The notes under the pieces are model-generated. The model was not told the DNA's origin. It saw only the letters and a list, made by a program, of their open reading frames with translations, and searched no databases. A program made the translations under genes and the position numbers. Of a stretch of DNA of 9,253 bases, positions 6,121 to 9,253 are shown one piece after another. The DNA is from Chromatiales bacterium (lineage in GTDB: Bacteria > Pseudomonadota > Gammaproteobacteria > UBA6429 > Thiohalophilaceae): NCBI GenBank assembly GCA_024641465.1, contig JAHEDB010000062.1, positions 1 through 9,253 on the forward strand, read 5' to 3'. Position 1 is the stretch's first letter. Every line of letters starts with the position of its first letter.

Positions 6121-6480
6121 ATGCGTATCGCGATAGCGACAAAGGAAGGTCTGGCGGTCAGTGAACACTTTGGCCATGCCAAACGCTTCCTGATCTACGA
6201 TGTTAACGGGGAGGCCTGTCAGCTGGTCGAGCAACGCGAGGTCAGTCATTATTGCCTCGGTGGCACGTCGGATAGCAGTGCCCTGAGCGGTATCCTGGAG
6301 ACGATCAAGGACTGTAAGGCGGTATTCGTCGCCAAGATCGGTGATGGACCAACCGAGAAGCTCCAGGCCAGGGGTATTACAGCCATATCGGATTATGCCT
6401 GGGAAGAGATCGAACCCTCTCTGTTGGATTATATAAGTAGGGCGCAATCCTATTGCGCCGCATGTGCCAAATCATCCTGA
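6121..6480 (+). CDS. NifX / NifB C-terminal-like iron-molybdenum cofactor-binding protein
   Basis: A 119-aa single-domain member of the dinitrogenase FeMo-cofactor family (PF02579: NifX, NafY, VnfX and the NifB C-terminus). Visible family features are MRIAIAT at the N-terminus, VSEHFGHAKRFLIYDV (residues 13-28), HYCLGG (43-48, as in the NifB C-terminal domain), and DCKAVFVAKIGDGP (64-77) followed by RGI. Proteins of this type carry NifB-co or FeMo-co between assembly sites, so it fits a cofactor-trafficking role. It starts 13 bp after the BolA-like gene and lacks a strong Shine-Dalgarno (only AGAG). The last ~14 residues (SRAQSYCAACAKSS) are encoded by a dispersed palindromic repeat, so those two extra cysteines are probably not ancestral. 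Symbol left open because NifX, NafY and NifB-tail paralogues cannot be separated here. Confidence 0.85.
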   Translation: MRIAIATKEGLAVSEHFGHAKRFLIYDVNGEACQLVEQREVSHYCLGGTSDSSALSGILETIKDCKAVFVAKIGDGPTEKLQARGITAISDYAWEEIEPSLLDYISRAQSYCAACAKSS

Positions 6481-6626
6481 AACGCACAATTGTTTGTCAG
6501 GTAAAATATTTGTTAATGTTTTAAATATCTCGTAGGGCGCAATCCTATTGCGCCGCATGCGCCAAGCCATCCTGAAACGAAAAATTGTTTTCCTGGTAAA
6601 ATTTTTGTTAATGGTTTGTAAATAGT
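6437..6626 (+). repeat. Tandem direct repeat, ~95-bp unit, starting inside the NifX-like gene
   Basis: Unit 1 (6437-6531) and unit 2 (6532 to about 6626) align at an offset of 95 bp with few mismatches. Each starts GTAGGGCGCAATCCTATTGC, contains the stop codon of the NifX-like frame (6478-6480 and 6573-6575), and continues through an AT-rich tail (AATTGTTT...GGTAAAAT.TTTGTTAATG). Unit 1 supplies the last codons of the gene; unit 2 is a leftover copy of the gene tail. Confidence 0.88.
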
Positions 6627-6672
6627 TAGACGCTTTTTTTGGCTCATTCGGCGCAATAGGATTGCGCCCTAC
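6532..6672. mobile_element. MITE-like element A with palindromic ends (GTAGGGCGCAAT family)
   Basis: The left end GTAGGGCGCAATCCTATTGC and the right end, its reverse complement at about 6641-6672, bound a ~140-bp element without coding capacity. Each end is itself a hairpin: GGCGCAAT-CCT-ATTGCGCC on the left (6536-6554) and GGCGCAAT-AGG-ATTGCGCC on the right (6650-6668). The loop triplets CCT and AGG are complementary. Confidence 0.8.
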
Positions 6673-6690
6673 GGTGTTTTATAAAACGTA

Positions 6691-6735
6691 ATTAGTCAAA
6701 CCTTCCTCACGTAACATGGTCTTAAATTCCTTATC
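6691..6735 (-). pseudogene. Duplicated 3' end of the 117-aa gene (minus strand)
   Basis: This stretch matches the tail of the downstream minus-strand gene (6888-6931) at an offset of 197 bp. Read on the minus strand it gives EFKTMLREEGLTN, against AYKAMLRGEGLIN in the intact gene. There is no start and the stop codon is lost. It is a remnant trapped between the two GTAGGGCGCAAT elements. Confidence 0.75.
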
Positions 6736-6737
6736 TC

Positions 6738-6880
6738 GTAGGGCACAATCTCATTGCGCCGAATGAGCCAAAAGATGCGCCTGACTAGTTGATAAGTCGT
6801 TAAACTAAATATTTAATATGAAAACGATTATACGTCTCATGATGGTTCGACACATACGGCGCAATGAGATTGCGCCCTAC
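6738..6880. mobile_element. MITE-like element B with palindromic ends (GTAGGGCGCAAT family)
   Basis: The left end GTAGGGCACAATCTCATTGC and the matching inverted right end (6858-6880, ending GCGCCCTAC) bound a ~143-bp non-coding element. The loop triplets are CTC (left) and GAG (right), again complementary but different from element A. The left stem has one mismatch. It ends 4 bp before the stop codon of the 117-aa gene and may serve as a transcription stop or 3' stabiliser for both convergent transcripts. Confidence 0.8.
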
Positions 6881-6884
6881 AAAT

Positions 6885-7238
6885 TTAATTAATCAATCCT
6901 TCCCCACGCAACATGGCCTTATATGCCTTCATCACCGGCCGACCGATCATGGTCTCGGCATACAGGCGTTGTTCGTATACCTGCATAATTATATCGTCGT
7001 TGCTTTGACGGCGGGCGTTTGCGATGAGCTGGTGGTGGGCGGCGCTGAGGAGTTTTCCGGGACGGTGTTTGATGACGTCATACATCCGGGCGATTGTCTG
7101 TTTTTCGCGGTCATCCATTTTGCACTTGCCGTCGAGGATCTTCAGCATTACCGTCGTGGTGCAGTCGATGTGCACAGGGTCATGCAGGTGGGTCGCGGCC
7201 CACGCGGCGGCGAAGGGGGGCTGGAGTACACTATTCAT
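6885..7238 (-). CDS. Hypothetical protein, 117 aa, last gene of the minus-strand operon
   Basis: I do not recognise this protein. It is small, soluble and mostly helical by composition, with no signal peptide or membrane span. An N-terminal histidine-rich patch (ATHLHDPVHIDC), a KILDGKCKMDDREKQ segment and AAHHQLIANARRQSNDD are the most distinctive parts; the histidines and two cysteines (in HIDC and GKC) could bind a metal, but no known motif is complete. Its ATG overlaps the TGA of the upstream haem-monooxygenase-like gene by 4 bp (7235-7238), so the two are translationally coupled and probably act together. The C-terminal ~14 codons are duplicated at 6691-6735. It is converging on the NifX-like gene, with the repeat block between. 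Confidence 0.75.
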   Translation of the reverse strand: MNSVLQPPFAAAWAATHLHDPVHIDCTTTVMLKILDGKCKMDDREKQTIARMYDVIKHRPGKLLSAAHHQLIANARRQSNDDIIMQVYEQRLYAETMIGRPVMKAYKAMLRGEGLIN

Positions 7239-7534
7239 GCTTCGATGATGACCTCAAACATTTCGATACGTCCTTCACCCTTGAAGGCATCCTTGGGCAT
7301 GGGGTTCTGATGGGCCAGTTTGAAGTCTTCGCTCCCGACCCAGTTTTCAAACGCCGCCTTATCCTGCCAGGTGGTCATGACCACGTATGGGGCGTCGTCA
7401 CTTTCCGGCTTGAGAACAGCCATGCGCACAAAACCCGGATTCTTCTCTACCTGTCCGGCGCGTTTGCGAAACCGCTCCTCGAACATTTCTTCATAGCCGT
7501 CGGCGACGGGGACGCGATTGGTAACGATGAACAT
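7235..7534 (-). CDS. IsdG-like / ABM-domain haem-degrading monooxygenase
   Basis: A 99-aa single-domain ferredoxin-fold protein of the antibiotic-biosynthesis monooxygenase superfamily (PF03992). It carries the Asn-Trp-His arrangement of the IsdG/IsdI haem oxygenases: N6 in VTNR, W65 in FENWVGSEDF and H75 in FKLAH; published IsdI positions are N6, W66 and H76. TTWQDKAAFENW and SEDFKLAH are typical of that branch. It may therefore bind or degrade haem to release iron, although ABM members are diverse and the enzyme activity is inference. The start at 7534 has AAAGGA seven bases upstream on the minus strand. The upstream gap holds MITE-like element 2, so it is either cotranscribed through that element from the NifA-type promoter of the 187-aa gene or has a promoter I cannot see. 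It overlaps the next gene by 4 bp. Confidence 0.85.
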   Translation of the reverse strand: MFIVTNRVPVADGYEEMFEERFRKRAGQVEKNPGFVRMAVLKPESDDAPYVVMTTWQDKAAFENWVGSEDFKLAHQNPMPKDAFKGEGRIEMFEVIIEA

Positions 7535-7551
7535 ATCAGGATCCTTTATTT

Positions 7552-7727
7552 AACCGCCAAGACGCCAAGGACGCCAAGAAAATATTTAGTGTTACTTCCT
7601 ATCTATCCAGGAAGAACCGAAATCAGGTTATCACACATAATTTAGTAACGTGCAAGCATCTGTGGTATGACAACCTGTTTCCAAGAACTAAATTAACACG
7701 CTTGGAGTTCTTGGCGTCTTGGCGGTT
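7552..7727. mobile_element. MITE-like inverted-repeat element 2 (NCGCCAAG family)
   Basis: The left end AACCGCCAAGACGCCAAG and the right end CTTGGCGTCTTGGCGGTT (7710-7727) are perfect inverses over 18 bp, and a third imperfect unit extends the match inward. The ~125-bp interior has no gene and is unlike the interior of the other two elements. It fills the gap between the 187-aa gene and the haem-monooxygenase-like gene. Confidence 0.82.
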
Positions 7728-7735
7728 ATTATTTA

Positions 7736-8299
7736 TTAAACCGCCCCGTAGGCCTCGCGCTTGATATCAGCCGTCATGGTCATGGCGGTATCAAACCCAA
7801 GGCTTTGGTATTTCGGTTGATAGTCCTTGTATCTATCCAGCAGAGTCAGGATCTTGTCGGCGGAGGACTGCCCTTTTAAATCACTTTTTTCCAGAGACAG
7901 TTCGTCGATCAATTCATTCCACGCCACGCCTTCGCGCATCGGCACCAGCACGAAGTTGATCCCGGCGGTCTCGACCTGCATGGCTTGCTTGATGTTGACG
8001 ACATAGAAATGCGCCTTCATACCCGGTGCAAAGTCCGCCTGGTATTTATCGATGAAGTTGGTCAGTTGTTCCAACTGGTCGAGTGAACCGGCGACAAAAC
8101 TCAGTTTGTCATCTTCGGCCAGCAAAATGGCGTGGCGCATCACCGCCAATGGGGGTTTACTGTGACCCTTGTCATCGCCCGCCGCCCCCTCGATCAGCAC
8201 CAGCTCTCCCCGATAACCCATGGTTTTGTCACGACTCGTGGCCGATTTGAAATTGGTATTGAACAACAAACCGCGCTGTTCATAGTTGTCCAGCAACAT
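7736..8299 (-). CDS. Hypothetical protein, 187 aa, behind a NifA/sigma-54 promoter
   Basis: I do not recognise this family. The protein is soluble, free of cysteine, and alternates predicted strands and helices: RGELVLIEG, HAILLAEDDKLSFVAGSLDQ, LEQLTNFIDKY, AHFYVVNIKQAM, GINFVLVPMREGVAWNEL, then a helical end (DKILTLLDRYKDYQPKY). No catalytic motif is evident. The start at 8299 has GAGGA seven bases upstream (8307-8311), and the frame is preceded by an excellent -24/-12 promoter and a TGT-N10-ACA site. It is therefore very probably expressed under nitrogen-fixing conditions. It is first in a minus-strand series with the haem-monooxygenase-like and 117-aa genes. Since it has no cysteines, an Fe-S role for it alone is unlikely; a regulatory or protective partner role is a guess. 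Confidence 0.8.
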   Translation of the reverse strand: MLLDNYEQRGLLFNTNFKSATSRDKTMGYRGELVLIEGAAGDDKGHSKPPLAVMRHAILLAEDDKLSFVAGSLDQLEQLTNFIDKYQADFAPGMKAHFYVVNIKQAMQVETAGINFVLVPMREGVAWNELIDELSLEKSDLKGQSSADKILTLLDRYKDYQPKYQSLGFDTAMTMTADIKREAYGAV

Positions 8300-8338
8300 A
8301 ACTGTTTCCTCATTAAATTGTAATCGTAATTAGCCTAA

Positions 8339-8354
8339 GGCAAATATCGTACCA
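8339..8354 (-). promoter_or_regulatory. Sigma-54 (-24/-12) promoter of the 187-aa gene operon
   Basis: On the minus strand this reads TGGTACGATATTTGCC. GG and GC are exactly ten bases apart, and TGG.ACG and TTGC fit the consensus well. The predicted start is near 8328, giving a leader of about 28 bases before the ATG at 8299. Confidence 0.82.
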
Positions 8355-8441
8355 TCCGCATGGTTAATATTTAAAATAATTGTTAATCAGTAAGTTAGTC
8401 ATATTTGTATATGTTCCTGGTAGCGTGGTTATAGACGGTTT

Positions 8442-8457
8442 TGTGCGAAACATTACA
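8442..8457 (-). promoter_or_regulatory. NifA-type upstream activator site for the 187-aa gene operon
   Basis: The sequence is TGT GCGAAACATT ACA, a perfect TGT-N10-ACA. The arms extend symmetrically to TTTTGT...ACAAAA, a 6-bp dyad. It lies about 88 bp upstream of the -24 GG on the minus strand. The MITE-like element 3 begins 7 bp beyond it. Confidence 0.78.
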
Positions 8458-8463
8458 AAACAT

Positions 8464-8610
8464 GAACCGCCAAGACGCCAAGGGCGCCAAGAAAACAATA
8501 TGTTTTTGTAACACGGAACTGTACTGCCGAGTTGAGTTGCACTTATCGACCAGTTATATAATTAATAAATGATCTTGGCGTCCTTGGCGTCCTTGGCGTC
8601 TTGGCGGTTC
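8464..8610. mobile_element. MITE-like inverted-repeat element 3 (NCGCCAAG family)
   Basis: The left end GAACCGCCAAGACGCCAAGG is matched in inverse at the right end, CTTGGCGTCTTGGCGGTTC (about 8592-8610). The left arm has three 8-nt units and the right arm four, so unit number varies. It lies between the stop of the nitroreductase gene (6 bp away) and the NifA-type site of the 187-aa operon. The interior is AT-rich and non-coding. Confidence 0.82.
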
Positions 8611-8615
8611 AATAA

Positions 8616-9253
8616 TCAGCATCTCTCTAAATGCCCATACGGCGGCAGACTGATCAGGCGTTGGTCGACGATGGGTGTGCCCACGGTGAAGTGATAAAGA
8701 TCCTGCAAGCGGCTATCCGTTATACCCAGGGTGTCGTGCAGGCTGTCATCGAAGAAACAACCGATGCCGGTACCTCGCAGGTTATTTGCTTCGGCTTCGA
8801 GATATAATACCTGTCCCAGTATTCCTGCCTCCCAGTACAGGTCGCGATATTGCGAGGCTGCAACGCCGATGGCCGCATCATACTCAGCCAGCATGGCGAG
8901 GCTGAAGGCGCCGTCCGAGGCGATGTCCTGGTGACAGGAAATGGTCCGCGCCGCGTTCCGGCAATTGGCGGCGATAAGCAGATACAGGGGCAGGTGGGCT
9001 GGACAGTCTACAGGTTTTTCCCATTTGAATTCGGTTCGCATATTTTCCTTCAGCAGTGGCAGGGCGGCCGAATGGCGCGGCAGGGCATAGACCCCGTTGG
9101 CCAGGCCCTCGACACGATGCACAAACAGCACGGGATGAATGCGCGGGCGGTGGGGCAGGCAATCCCAGGGTGGGATAGTGTGGCGTGGCAGGAGTTTGTC
9201 CAGCATGGTGTAGAACACGGATTGGCTCATGCCGCTTACCCCATCAAAGGCCT
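8616..9253 (-). CDS. SagB/ThcOx-type nitroreductase-family protein (5' end outside window)
   Basis: The frame is open to the right window edge: residues AFDGVSG precede the ATG at 9230, and the AFDG...S.S.FYTML pattern is normal interior sequence for this family, so 9230 is probably an internal methionine. The visible part has WDCLPHRPRIHPVLFVHRVE and LANGVYALPR, then the FMN-binding nitroreductase-like end: IASDGAFSLAMLAEYD, RDLYWEAGILGQVLYLEAEA and the highly characteristic GTGIGCFFDDSLH, finishing TVGTPIVDQRL. Members are flavin-dependent oxidoreductases; SagB-type enzymes oxidise azolines in peptide maturation, but many stand-alone copies have unknown substrates, and I see no peptide-modification partner here. 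It is upstream of, and in the same direction as, the 187-aa operon, separated by element 3. Confidence 0.8.
   Translation of the reverse strand, partial: AFDGVSGMSQSVFYTMLDKLLPRHTIPPWDCLPHRPRIHPVLFVHRVEGLANGVYALPRHSAALPLLKENMRTEFKWEKPVDCPAHLPLYLLIAANCRNAARTISCHQDIASDGAFSLAMLAEYDAAIGVAASQYRDLYWEAGILGQVLYLEAEANNLRGTGIGCFFDDSLHDTLGITDSRLQDLYHFTVGTPIVDQRLISLPPYGHLERC

Noticed and set aside
7094..7645. Plus-strand open frame opposite the haem-monooxygenase-like gene
   Set aside because: It is antisense to two well-supported minus-strand genes and ends inside a repeat element; no family features.
1523..8610. CRISPR array made of the CGCCAAG repeats
   Set aside because: The units are 8 nt, contiguous or in inverted pairs, without regular unique spacers or cas genes.
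8616..9230. Complete 204-aa nitroreductase starting at 9230
   Set aside because: The frame stays open to the window edge with family-like residues (AFDGVSG) before the methionine, so the gene is more likely truncated by the window.

Overview
This looks like a stretch of a nitrogen-fixation (nif) accessory region from a diazotrophic gammaproteobacterium. The evidence is a complete modABC molybdate transporter; a rhodanese-ankyrin / monothiol glutaredoxin / BolA / NifX-like gene series resembling the rhdN-grx5nif neighbourhood of Azotobacter vinelandii; and three -24/-12 sigma-54 promoters, each paired with a perfect TGT-N10-ACA NifA-type upstream site. The group assignment is inference from protein style and gene content, with sulfur-oxidising or Chromatiales-like relatives a plausible guess. 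No nifHDK, nifA or rpoN lies in the window.

Layout, left to right. (1) 2-706 (+): end of a DUF364-type Rossmann protein, followed by a tandem duplication of its tail plus an 8-nt-unit repeat (655-991). (2) 1042-1494 (+): unrecognised 150-aa protein. (3) 1525-1685: inverted-repeat (MITE-like) element that abuts and probably supplies the start of modA. (4) 1684-4211 (+): modA, modB, modC, tightly packed. (5) 4212-4719: regulatory region with two NifA/sigma-54 promoters. The first appears to drive a ~100-nt terminated small RNA carrying an anti-Shine-Dalgarno stretch; the second drives the next operon. (6) 4720-6480 (+): rhdN-like, grx, ibaG/bolA-like and nifX-like genes, with gaps or overlaps of a few bases. 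(7) 6437-6880: a second palindromic repeat family (GTAGGGCGCAAT type) that forms the 3' end of the NifX-like gene and two MITE-like units. (8) 6885-8299 (-): a 187-aa unknown protein, an IsdG-like haem monooxygenase and a 117-aa unknown protein, in that order of transcription. A NifA/sigma-54 promoter precedes the 187-aa gene. (9) 8616-9253 (-): 3' part of a SagB-type nitroreductase that runs off the window.

How it fits together: ModABC would import molybdate for FeMo-cofactor. The rhodanese, CGFS glutaredoxin, BolA-like and NifX-like proteins look like a nitrogenase-dedicated sulfur, Fe-S and cofactor trafficking set under NifA control. The divergent minus-strand genes appear to belong to the same regulon, although two of them have no recognised function. 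The main novelty candidates are the NifA-controlled small RNA, the unknown NifA-driven operon with a haem-degrading enzyme, and a repeated pattern in which gene 3' ends are duplicated together with palindromic repeats.
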